A DNA stretch of 21,041 nucleotides. Source: Leucogyrophana mollusca. Its lineage: Eukaryota > Basidiomycota > Agaricomycetes > Boletales. The position numbers were made by a program, and so were the translations under genes. The notes beneath the pieces were generated by a model. The model was given only the letters and a program-made list of their open reading frames with translations. It made no database searches and had not been told where the DNA came from. Below are positions 1-8,344 of the stretch, one piece after another (positions within the stretch are counted from its first letter, which is position 1; the number at the start of each line of letters is the position of its first letter). The stretch covers positions 1 through 21,041 of the forward strand of contig MU266703.1 in NCBI GenBank assembly GCA_021014945.1, in the 5' to 3' direction.

Positions 1-111
1 TTTGAGGTGCTCTACAAGATGGGATACCTCTCCTATTTATCGGAGCAATAGTACCCTGACCTTACATGAAACACTTTTCGTGTAGGTCAGCGCGTATGCA
101 CGGGATATGAC
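1..111 (-). mobile_element. Probable LTR edge, running off the left end of the window
   Basis: Read on the minus strand from 111, the sequence starts TGTCATATCCCGTGCA followed closely by CGCGC. The first 16 bases are identical to the start of the LTR at 20824, and all but one match the LTR ending at 15993. A TATA-like GATAAATAG lies about 70 bases in. Beyond the first roughly 25 bases the sequence differs from the other two LTRs, so this would be a related family or a diverged copy. The other end and any target duplication (expected GGAAT) lie outside the window. Alternatively, 86-111 is coding sequence after an intron acceptor at 83-85, and the match is chance. Confidence 0.5.
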
Positions 112-307
112 AGGAATAGTGTACCATGGCCACTTTCACTTTGTGTCGCGCTTTGTTGCCTCTGACCAACGAGTATACTTCCACGATGGCATGAAAGGTG
201 CGGACTTAGCACCTCCAGTTCCTCTGTTCCTGTCCGCTTTTTCTGCTAACAACCTGTCTTCAAGCAAAAGCAGCGACACTGTACTTGTCATTTATGCCAG
301 AGTTTAG
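112..307 (+). pseudogene. C-terminal fragment of an unrecognised fungal protein, possibly cysteine-protease-like
   Basis: This 65-residue reading frame begins GIVYHGHFHFVSRF and ends in ...VLVIYARV followed by TAG. The pattern G-(I/V)-Y-x-G-x-x-HF, then about 12 residues later a (Y/W)-x-H-D-G block, then a hydrophobic strand ending in (Y)xR, is one I associate with the C-terminal His-containing segment of cysteine-protease-like proteins (Ulp1/C48 or ubiquitin-hydrolase type) repeated in mushroom genomes. No catalytic Cys can be seen because everything upstream is missing. The frame is open back to position 86, but 86-111 is better explained as an LTR end. I therefore read this as a gene tail cut off by an insertion. 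Function and family are tentative. Confidence 0.4.
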
Positions 308-2507
308 GACAGCATTGGACTCAACAGTCATCCGTTGGGCAGACAAATTGACGTGACTCGGAAGGTTGAGAGGCTTGCAGAACCTGTGTTGCAACATGGC
401 TTGATCTGGCTTGATTTGTCACGCTGCATTCAATGTAAGTCAATGCATCGCGACACCCTCCTCTCCCCCCCCCCCTGACCAATTACCCCTCTGCTGGTCA
501 CCTAATGTACATTTATCTTTCCAAACAGTTCAGTCTTAGAAAGGTATCTATGCATAAAACGACTGACAGTTTATTGTGGCTCTTCTGACAGCCATCCGTC
601 ACCTGTCACATTTGTCCTTTCAGTCCTCATACAACGCAAGTGTCTCATTGACTTTGGTGAAAGGTGTCGTAACTTTGTATCTGCATGCCTGCCCCTGTAG
701 GCTTGTTCCCCTCAATTGCTTCTTGCTATCACACTTGTTAATCCCAGCCTGTATCTCGAGAATATGCCCACACCATCAAGCATTGACCATGAAGTGTGGG
801 AACAGATGGGTCATGTGATGATTCATCCTGATGCTACATCCCCTTCTCTTGTATTTCCTGTAGGTTCGCGCAAGAGAGGAGGTTGGGAGGTCATCCATAC
901 ACATCATAGGGTTGCAGAGCAGTCGGTGCTGCAAAGTGAGCTTTGAAGTTGTACATGACCGTCATAGGGTGGATTCTGAATATTTATTAACTATTTATCT
1001 ACAATGCCCGTGGGGACTTGTATGTGCCAGCATTGGCCCTCTTAGCTAGTCCTAGTGCTATAGCTGTGGCTGAAGCTGTTTATTGGTACATATACAAGTG
1101 TGGGACCATAACCCTTGCCCACAGATTTTCGCTTCCTCCTTCCTCAATTCCTTTCTGATCTTTCTGGAACATTAAGGGCATGTTCCTATGTACAGTAGAG
1201 CCCCTATCCAGGTGTCTGATCATTTGTATATATTGTATATATACTGTATTACTCTTATCAGTGAGAAATGTGGCCCCTCCTGATCCTCCTTCAGTTTGTA
1301 GTTATTCTGGATGGTGTGGTAGATAGAAAAGATGCACAAAGCCCGAGTAAACAACATTTGACCAATGGTGCAACATGAACAATCCTCTGTATGCCTTAAA
1401 ATAAAAATAATGCGCTGTAAATACACCATACTACCCCTCCTCCCTCCTGTCCTTGTTTAGGGTGCTCTAGCTGTATCCTCCAGCTGTATATAGAGCATAT
1501 AATGTCTTGAAAACTGTCTTTGTATATCATACTGGAAAAGATTGCTCCCAGGGAACACCCTGGCCTCCTCACCCCCCTGTACCTGTATTTGGGGATTTAT
1601 GCATTCAGGCCCACTTCTGAGGCCCCTCCCTCAGGGCCATGGGTAATAATATATATACCATACAACACACTATGGATAAGTCCCCTGTTCGATCCAGAGA
1701 CCAGAACAATTTTCCAAGGGGGGAAGTACCAGGAGGAGGGTGTGGGTGCCCAGAGTCAGGGATTTCCCCTTATGAGGCCTCCACATCCAACTGCTCAAAA
1801 ATGTGAATCAAAATTATCCCAAGGAGGGAAACCAGCATATCTATTGATGTAGGGACAATTAGGGGTCTATCTAAGCAGTCAATATTTGTCTAATATAACT
1901 TATAATACCATTTATATGCTCAGGAATGATCCCCTGCAAAGGGAAGCCAAGGGGGGAATGAGTGCAGCCAAGGGTAGGTACAGATCGGGCTATATTGGGC
2001 TGTACAGGGCTCAAAAATGTGAAACAAATGGATAATTATATTATATCATATCATACTAAAATACACTATATATATATAATATATATGAAGGGAGGAGCAG
2101 GAGGAAGCAGGGAGAGGCTGGGGAGGAGTGTGGGAAAGCCTGATATTTTGTTGCTGCCATTTGTGGATATGTTTTGGGTGTTGTGGTGCTTATTTCCGCT
2201 TTCATCAGCAAACTAGGAGTGGGATAGGCAGGGCTTGTCAGGTCTGGACAGTGCCACAGACCCTACAGAAAGGGTTCCATATATTCAGGGCTGTATACAC
2301 CATATACTGACCTGTGCAGTCCTGTCTCTGTCTGTAGATACTTGTGTGAGCTGACACTAATCCACAGATGTGACACTGTACAATGTTACACAGGTATTGA
2401 CAGAATGCACTGAGAACTCAACCAGCAGTCACAGACTCACAGTTTAGTTGCAAATTATCTCGCCACAGTTAACTGTCAAAGCAAACATGTTTAATTCGTC
2501 CCAATCA
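308..2507. other. About 2.2 kb without a convincing gene; AT-rich, with short degenerate repeats
   Basis: Reading frames here are short, mostly start at non-ATG codons, overlap each other and show no domain I recognise. A frame at 716-946 contains a plausible-looking block (about residues 15-60), but nothing joins to it. 1200-2300 is AT-rich, with TATATA runs and purine-rich patches. The motif CCAAGG followed by G/A-rich sequence recurs at 1714, 1819, 1947 and 1968, and a 15-base direct repeat (GCTCAAAAATGTGAA) occurs at 1793 and 2009. This looks like old, eroded repeat DNA, but I found no terminal repeats to define an element. Confidence 0.5.
2067..2086. repeat. Short imperfect (TA)n microsatellite
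   Basis: A 20-base run of alternating T and A, broken once by AA, lies in an AT-rich intergenic tract. Confidence 0.8.
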
Positions 2508-4023
2508 TTAACATAGCATGTAATGAAAGATAAGATAGTCTAAATGAAGGCTAAATGTGGCTAGAGATGTCGGAGCAACAGTTGCGGCATTTGGAATAAA
2601 TTGAGACAAATCTTGAAGCCGGTGTGTTGATGCTTCTTTGAATACTGACAGTGCTACCTCCTAACAAAAAGGCAAATAAATTAGTTATGTGCAAAGCAAT
2701 ATTCCAAAACATGTACGTGGCCCCAACAGCCCAAGCTGTCCTCAAATTACAACACTTCACTGAATGATATGCATCTTTGTGCAGCTCATCCATAAGGTTG
2801 GTGAGGGTGTCATACACGGGCATGTATATTTCCGTGGCAAGCCTCTTCTCCGAGAATGTGCCATCCTCGTATTCATCAATCATGTTCTTGAGCTATGGAA
2901 ACTATTAGAGGCATCGAGTTTGAAAAGAGATCACTCACGATGGTCCCAGTGAGCACAACAGCTCCTCATGGGACTTCAGTTTGAAACTTCTCCAGAATGA
3001 GTAGAGCAAGCACCTATTTGCCTTCATAGAAAAAATTAGTTATAAGATGGCAGAGCATTGGACTTGTGAAGTTATCTGTATGACCCTGCATTGAACCTTG
3101 TTATCAAGTCAGCATATGAAGAAAAACCCTTTACCTGTTCGTCCTTGTCACCATGAAGAAATGCCCCATTGCAACAGAGCTTCAACAGCATCTTGAACCA
3201 CCTGCTCGTGCTTGTCATCACTAAGGTTGCTCTCAGTAGGGAAAATGTTACCTCTTGCTTTTACTGTGCCTCGGGCAGCTTTCTTGATCTTGGAACCAAA
3301 GGTGCCCAAATCTTCATAAAGCTAACAACAAAATGGATTAGTTATATCACCAAAGAGATTGATCAATCACATACAATGATAGCCATGAACACTTTGTGGT
3401 CTTGCCAGAAATCTTCATCAAAATCAACACCCACTTTCTAAGCTTCTGTGACAGCTTGAGATAGATATTTAATGGCCAGGCCTTTGAGGTACACCTCCTG
3501 GACAGGAAACGGATTATCAACAGTGTCAGCCCATAAGAGAGCCTTTGCAAGATCCAATATGTCTCTCCAATCTGGTGCATAGAAAGACTGTTGCGTAGGC
3601 TTTGCAATAATCTGTGAACGGGGGGGGTTTTGCTATACCGCACTCCTCTAGGCTTTGGTGGTTGAGAACTCTCATGTGCACCGAGCTCAGGTGAGTGTCG
3701 GGATTGCTGCATCCGAATGCACTTGAGCATAGATAGATTGGGGGGACGTGGGGCACCATTCTTGCGATGATGTGTGTTGAGGACATCACGAGGACAAGAT
3801 TCATCCTCGTCCAGGTCAGTACTGGCACTGCAGTGTTGATGCTTACTGTTGGATACACTCCTTTGATCATTGCCACCCTCATTACACCTGTCATCCTCAT
3901 ATAAGGCCTCCAGTTTCTCTTCGTTACGCATCCACACATCATAGCGGTCAAATCTCACACAGCCATCATCTTTGAAACAATTATTCATGGGTTCATCGTC
4001 TGATATATCTGGGGGTACCCAAC
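2508..4023 (-). pseudogene. DUF6532-like domain protein, broken by stops and frameshifts
   Basis: Minus-strand exons encode a pattern I recognise as DUF6532, a basidiomycete domain of unknown function. The blocks in order are: FYAPDWRDILDLAKALLWAD; VDFDEDFWQDHKVFMAIILY ending in a YEDLGTF-SKIKK segment; NIFPTES; NGAFLHGDKDEQ joined to GHTDNFTSP; NFFYEGK; and MIDEYEDGTFSEKR with DELHKDAYHSVKC. Introns fit at 3322-3374, 3086-3134 and 2893-2938, and perhaps at 2661-2716; the first has a CTAAT branch site and TTAG acceptor. The N-terminal part (4023 to about 3620) is acidic and low in complexity. In-frame stops lie at 3438-3440 (TAG), 3014-3016 (TAG) and 2966-2968 (TGA). Frame changes occur near the seven-base G run at 3621 and near 3176. 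It is therefore probably not expressed as a full protein. The C-terminal end (stop at 2508) is a guess. Confidence 0.6.
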
Positions 4024-4069
4024 CTTGAGCAGAAATCAGTAGTTTGCTTAATACAAGGGATGAGCTCAC

Positions 4070-5188
4070 CAGTATGGTTGAGCTGTGCTTGACCTCGAGT
4101 ATCCTCCTCTCCAGCTGAAACTGGACCTGTGCGGGAACATATCAGCCTAGTTTTTAGGAACAAAATGTACATACTGTATTCCTCGTCCTCAATGAAGTCT
4201 TTGTTGAGTTCTTTGTACTTATCTGTGTTTCCCTGAAAAACAGTCGCCAACTCAAACCAGTGACACTTGTCCATACGATCAAGATAGCGGCATATTTGAG
4301 GGTTGTAGTTGTTATTATTTGAGGACGCCGACGGATCTTTGATCTCCGTGACATCCGCATGCTCTGTGACATCCGCGCTCCATTGTATGGCTGCTCTGAG
4401 ACAGTGTATGCTGGGAACAATGGATTGCATTTCGAGCTTGATTATGTGCCAGTTGTTAATGATTTTGTTCTGCTTCCCCCAACATCCCCCCGCTGCAACT
4501 ACCTCGTCCTTATGGTTGTGAAATCCCCCAAAAGTGGCCGCAATTAGTTCGAGATCGTTGTCATCAAGACGAGGGGCTTGAGCACAATATCGGAAATCTG
4601 ACAGCACACGCACACAAATGACGACACCATGTGTAGCAGCCCCCACAATCACACCAGCAAGGGTACACTGAACGTCTTTATGTGTGCAACCCATGACCTG
4701 TTTGAGCTTCGAGATACCGCTCTTGAAGTGCCAGTATCCAGTGACGGGTTGTAAAGTAGTGAAACAGAAGTTGAGCTCCTCTTCACTGACAGTCAGACAA
4801 CACCAACGGACATCATGGTCCCATGAGAACTTGTGCCAGTAATGTAATGGTTCAGAAGGGAAGAAGTGGCTCAGGCAAGCTAGTGGCCAGTCTCTCCAGA
4901 ATGGCAAGTCGACACCACACAGCCGGAATTTTTAGTATGGTTGTATGTCGGCGGGATCAGCTTCCATCCTGATAACTTTGATTTGCGCAAGCATTGTAGA
5001 TCCTGTCCGTGGCTCGTTTCGGAAAGGATCCCCGAAGTGCTTATACATTGCCATGGTGAACGGAGATGTCTTCCCACCACCACCTATGGTCGCCAGCATA
5101 GCGGCCTCCAGTGTATTGATGATGTAGCCTGCGAGGGGTGTATAACAGAGACAGAGGCTCCTGGTGTTGATCTTGATGGGGATCTGTG
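4070..5188 (-). pseudogene. Plavaka-type transposase, C-terminal half
   Basis: One minus-strand frame contains blocks characteristic of mushroom Plavaka-type transposases (CMC-like DNA transposons): TPLAGYI...EAAML, KTSPFTMAMYKHFGDPFRNE followed by PRTGSTMLAQIK, PFWRDWPLA, PLHYWHKFSWDHDVRWC, GISKLKQVMG, DFRYCAQAPRLDDNDLELI, and IQWSADVTEHADVTEIKDP with NYNPQICRYLDRMDKC. The exon starts after a TTTTCTAG acceptor at 5189. An intron fits at 4127-4174 (GTATGT donor, CACAG acceptor) and keeps the frame; another fits at 4024-4069. A TAA stop at 4932-4934, where about four residues also seem missing, breaks the frame before KFRLCGVDLPFWRDW. The enzyme would cut and rejoin transposon DNA in the nucleus; this copy is inactive. 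The matching N-terminal half lies at 8345-9428. Confidence 0.75.
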
Positions 5189-5276
5189 CTAGAAAACAAC
5201 ACAAAACCAACACCACAGACTTCAACAGAACACATGATAGAGATCAGTTGAGTAGCCTGGTTGTTCGTTGGGATGG

Positions 5277-5420
5277 CTACACTGAACTAAGACCAAGGAT
5301 TCCAAAGGGGAAGATATAGAGGAGCACTGCTTTATCAGAGATGACAAGGCAGGTTTGAGAGCGATAAAGAACAATGTCAGTCACCAGAGTGACCAACAAA
5401 CCATATATGCGGAAATCCAT
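5277..5420 (-). CDS. Small hydrophobic ORF, doubtful
   Basis: This ATG-initiated 47-residue frame begins MDFRIYGLLV and is largely hydrophobic, with one or two possible membrane segments (about residues 5-20 and 29-45). It lies about 150 bases downstream of a minus-strand TATA box at 5572-5579. I know no homologue, and it may be a chance frame or one exon of something larger. It sits inside the segment that interrupts the transposase gene. Confidence 0.2.
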   Translation of the reverse strand: MDFRIYGLLVTLVTDIVLYRSQTCLVISDKAVLLYIFPFGILGLSSV

Positions 5421-5465
5421 TGACGTATATAAACCGAGTACTGACTTGTTGAAGGCCAATCTGGA

Positions 5466-5482
5466 TGCCTAATCGTTAGGCA
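5466..5482. promoter_or_regulatory. Perfect 7-bp inverted repeat with 3-base spacer
   Basis: TGCCTAA-TCG-TTAGGCA is a perfect dyad located about 90 bases downstream of the minus-strand TATA box at 5572. It could bind a dimeric regulator or form a small hairpin in the transcript. There is no direct evidence for either. Confidence 0.3.
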
Positions 5483-5571
5483 CTTGGACACTTCAGAGAA
5501 TCGACATGGACGTGGTGAATCAAAGGTACAAACTTGATTGAGGGTAGCTAAAGTACAAGGGTTTTTATACT

Positions 5572-5579
5572 ACAAGAGT
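5572..5579 (-). promoter_or_regulatory. TATA box
   Basis: TATAAAAA on the minus strand is followed by a pyrimidine-rich leader-like stretch. It resembles a fungal core promoter or the TATA box of an LTR. The only downstream frame before the transposase remnant is the small ORF ending at 5277. Confidence 0.35.
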
Positions 5580-5921
5580 CCCTATGCGTGAACGTTTGGA
5601 ATGGGCTACACAAAGGTAAGATGAGTAAGACAAAAGTGAAGTGCGAGAGCGAAAGCACCTCTAAAGGATAGGGGTAGTAAGCAAAAAGTAAGCAAACAAC
5701 TAATGCAAGAAAGGAAAGTAAGCAATGAATAAGGAAAGCAGTGCAAAGCTATACAATCCATAAATAAAGACAATAACATGTGAAAATGTTAGTCTAAAGA
5801 TAAGTGAAGGCTGAGTGAGCGACACAGGAATGTCTGAATAAGCAAGAACAATTGTCCAGCGATAAAAAGATAAAGGAAAGAGATGAATAATCATGAGTCC
5901 AAAAATATAAGAGATTAGAAA
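5580..5921. other. Gene-free, strongly purine-biased stretch
   Basis: The plus strand is dominated by A and G (AAGTAAG/GAAAG-type runs), and the minus strand is pyrimidine-rich. No frame with recognisable content is present. It follows the stop codon of the unrecognised coding sequence ending at 5922 and may be its 3' flank. Confidence 0.4.
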
Positions 5922-6288
5922 TCATCCTGACCAATGAATCATGCTGCCTCCTATTGTCTGAGTCATGACATCAGGTGACCATATTGGGACTCCAGGAATG
6001 ATCTGTGAGTTAATCATCCACCTGGGAGGAGGAGTGTTGTATTTCTCATCAAATGAGAGATAAGGGGCATTGTTGCCAAAGACGTGAGTGGTAATCCAAG
6101 GTAGGCGATCAGATTTAGAAAGGAGGGAATAACGAATGTGATGAATGGGGGGAAGACGGGTCCATGACATGAGAACGGCAAGGAGGAATGGGGATTCTGG
6201 CATATACTCTCCATAGGCGTCTCTGCTAGGCGTCAATTCCAATATAACCCAATATTTCTCCAAACGCGCAACTCCAGTGACGGTACCA

Positions 6289-6297
6289 AAAAACCAG
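6289..6297. repeat. Target-site duplication, left side of the foldback element
   Basis: AAAAACCAG here is repeated exactly at 8024-8032 on the other side of the element. Removing one copy with the element restores an open reading frame. Confidence 0.75.
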
Positions 6298-6394
6298 TCA
6301 TCCCTGCTGTTTTAGTGCACTAATCTCCAGCAATTGCTGTGATTTTAGTGGAACTTGATGTTGCCTTTGCTGGAAGTTGGTGTTACTTGTCCTT

Positions 6395-6740
6395 GTACTT
6401 GCTATGGGCCTAGTAGTACTTGTTGTTGCTGTTTGCTGTGCTAGTGGTACTTGTTGTTGCTGCTTGCTGGGGTCTAGTAGTACTTGCTGTTGCTGCTTGC
6501 TGGGGTCTAGTAGTACTTGCTGTTGCTGTTTGCTGTGTTGTAGTAGTACTTTTGCTGCTGCTTGCTGTGCTCTAGTAATGCTCACTGCTGCTCCATACTG
6601 CATCCTTACTGCCCACCATGCTCTAATTGTACTTGCTGTTGCTAATTGCTGTGTGCTAGTGGTACTTGTTGCTGCTACCCAGCCGGGGTCTGGTAGCATT
6701 TGCTGTGTTCTAGTAGTACCTGCTGTTACTGCTTGCTAGC
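6395..6740 (+). repeat. Left-arm tandem repeats, unit about 31-33 bp
   Basis: Some ten degenerate copies of a unit with core TAGTACTTGCTGTTGCTGCT followed by TGCTG(TG/GG). Two adjacent copies near 6475-6540 are almost identical. The open frame across it encodes only monotonous Cys/Leu/Ser/Val repeats and is not a gene. Confidence 0.8.
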
Positions 6741-7041
6741 CTGGTGTGGATATATATGATGTAATTATTAGTCTGGCTATATATGGTAATATATCATTAT
6801 ACACCATTCTGCACTGCTTTCCATATGGAGTAAATAATGTGCTTTTGAGCTAAAACATTAATTTTATGAAATTTATTACTGGACTGACCTGTATCTAGGA
6901 GTATAGTCCTATATTGGGGGACCCTATACCTACCCTTGCTTTGTCATTTGAGCCAGATTTGAGCTCGGTATGGCCATTACGGTTTCATTATCAGGCTTGT
7001 TGTGGAAATTTGATATCGACTAAACACATGGTTGAGTATCC

Positions 7042-7252
7042 AGGATTGTAGTACTAGATTAGGGGATTCAGAATCAGGTCTTACTTTGTCAATAGCGTCA
7101 AAACTCGGCTCGCAAATAGAGAAACGAGTTGCACAAATGCCAAAAGACAAGCCCGAGAGCGATTTCTTGTCCCCCAATTTCCGGGCTCGGTTTTTGGGCT
7201 ATTGACAAAGTAGGACCTGATTCTGAAAGCCCTCACTTGCCACTACAATCCT
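7042..7252. mobile_element. Hairpin MITE-like sequence nested in the foldback element
   Basis: AGGATTGTAGT at 7042 pairs with ACTACAATCCT ending at 7252. Further in, TTCAGAATCAGGTC(T/C)TACTTTG pairs across the element, followed by TCAATAGC, giving about 65 bases of imperfect inverted repeat on each side of a roughly 80-base core. No coding capacity is visible and no clear flanking duplication was found. Confidence 0.55.
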
Positions 7253-7329
7253 AGAAACTCAGTTTTACATTTTGTTGATATTCAAGATACAAGTCGGTCC
7301 AATAATAAATTTCACAAAATCTCACCCTG

Positions 7330-7880
7330 GCAAATAGCAGCAAAAAATACTACTAGAGCATGGCAAACAGCAACAACAAGTACCACTAGAACACAGCAAA
7401 GAGCAACAGGAGGTACTACACAAGCACAGGAAATAGCAACAGCAAGTATTACTGGACCCCAGCAAGCAGTAGCAACAATTACCACTAGAACACAGCAAAT
7501 AGTAACAGCAAGTACTACTAGACTACAGCAAGCAGCAATGACAAGTACCACTAGAGCGCAGCAAGCAGTAACAATAAGTACTACTAGAGCACAGCAAACA
7601 GCAATGGCAAGTACTACTAGGTCCTAGCAAGCAGCAACAACAAAGCAAGCAGCAATGACAAGTACTACTAGAGTACAGCAAACAGCAACAGCAAGTATTA
7701 CTAGAGAGCAGCAACAAGCAATGGCAGGTACTAGGCCCCAACAAGCAGCCAATAGCAACAGCAAGTACTACTAGAGCGCAGCAAACAGCAATAGCAGGTA
7801 CTACTAGAGCGCAGCAAACAGCAATAGCAGGTACTACTAGAGCACAGCAAACAGCAAAGCAAGTACTACTAGCCACATAG
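7330..7880 (-). repeat. Right-arm tandem repeats, inverted relative to the left arm
   Basis: The same repeat unit appears on the opposite strand (plus-strand core AGCAACAGCAAGTACTACTA), in about 17 degenerate copies. The right arm is longer than the left, so the array length has changed since the arms were identical. Confidence 0.8.
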
Positions 7881-8023
7881 TAATTACAAGGACAAGTAGC
7901 ACTAACCTCCAGCAATGACAATGTCAAGTATCACTAAAATCACAGCAATTGCTGGGGATCTAACAAATCACACAGCCAGCAATTGCTGGAGGTTAGTGGT
8001 ACTAGAACTACTGGGACTATTGG

Positions 8024-8032
8024 AAAAACCAG
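8024..8032. repeat. Target-site duplication, right side of the foldback element
   Basis: This is an exact copy of the AAAAACCAG at 6289-6297. Confidence 0.75.
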
Positions 8033-8344
8033 CTCCGGGTGTCTGATAAAATGGCCTTAACGATCAAACGGTCCCCAAATTTGATGGGGAGAGGGCGAGA
8101 CGTGGTAGCTGCGACCCATGGTGACTTTGGGTCATCTTTATAATGGTAAATGCGCACAAAGTTGGATTTGTTGGTATGGAGCAGGATGATGGCAGATATA
8201 GCGGATATGCAGTGGGTGTCAATTGATAATGTCAGGATGTGGTAATTGTGTAACGAGTGTGATGGCGGGCGTCTGAATGTGATAGGTGGTGGGGAAAATG
8301 AAAAAGACGCCCATCTGCAAATAATCGTTGTGTTTACATGAATG

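Larger units (their letters stand above)
6298..8023. mobile_element. Foldback (inverted-repeat) element with tandem-repeat arms
   Basis: The two ends are inverted copies. Both contain CTCCAGCAATTGCTG near the tip (one base variable before it) and, further in, AGCAATTGCTGTGATTTTAG. Each arm then continues as degenerate repeats of about 31-33 bp (core CTAGTAGTACTTGCTGTTGC) pointing inward from each end. The inverted similarity extends beyond the repeats: about 35 bases around 6866-6900 match the complement of about 7285-7320. The element is flanked by 9-bp duplications (AAAAACCAG at 6289-6297 and 8024-8032). No transposase is encoded, so it is non-autonomous. A 9-bp duplication fits Mutator-like or foldback families; hAT (8 bp) is less likely. 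Confidence 0.75.
5922..8330 (-). pseudogene. Unrecognised coding sequence interrupted by a foldback element
   Basis: When the element at 6298-8023 and one copy of its 9-bp target duplication are removed, a single open minus-strand frame runs from about 8330 to the TGA at 5922-5924. It joins ...LIVKAILSDTRSW to FFGTVTGVARLEKYW with no frame change. The product of about 225 residues has a hydrophobic stretch (SAISAIILLHTN), a middle part with aromatic and glycine-rich strands, and a C-terminal part rich in proline and tryptophan (NTPPPRWMINSQIIPGVPIW). The balanced composition and exact frame restoration argue for a real protein. I cannot assign a family or function. No upstream ATG is evident, so the 5' end is probably spliced or lost. 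Confidence 0.45.
5189..8344. mobile_element. About 3.2 kb of foreign DNA splitting the transposase gene
   Basis: The transposase frame is recognisable on the minus strand down to about 8345 (TLLGTISS) and again from 5188. About 100 residues that normally join these blocks are absent. Between them lie an unrecognised coding sequence, a foldback element and an AT-rich stretch, none of them transposase-like. I infer an insertion, or an insertion plus deletion. I could not find terminal repeats or a target duplication at the two junctions, so the exact edges and nature of the segment are open. Confidence 0.4.

Noticed and set aside
1684..1692. GTTCGATCC resembling a tRNA T-loop
   Set aside because: There is no matching A box or acceptor stem around it.
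6377..6739. Plus-strand frame of 120 codons rich in Cys, Leu, Ser and Val
   Set aside because: It is the translation of the left-arm tandem repeats of the foldback element. The same holds for the minus-strand frames at 7312-7551 and 7523-7927.
6395..7880. CRISPR-like array suggested by regular repeats of about 32 bp
   Set aside because: There are no distinct spacers, the units are degenerate and directly adjoining, the two arrays are inverted copies, and the setting is a eukaryotic genome.
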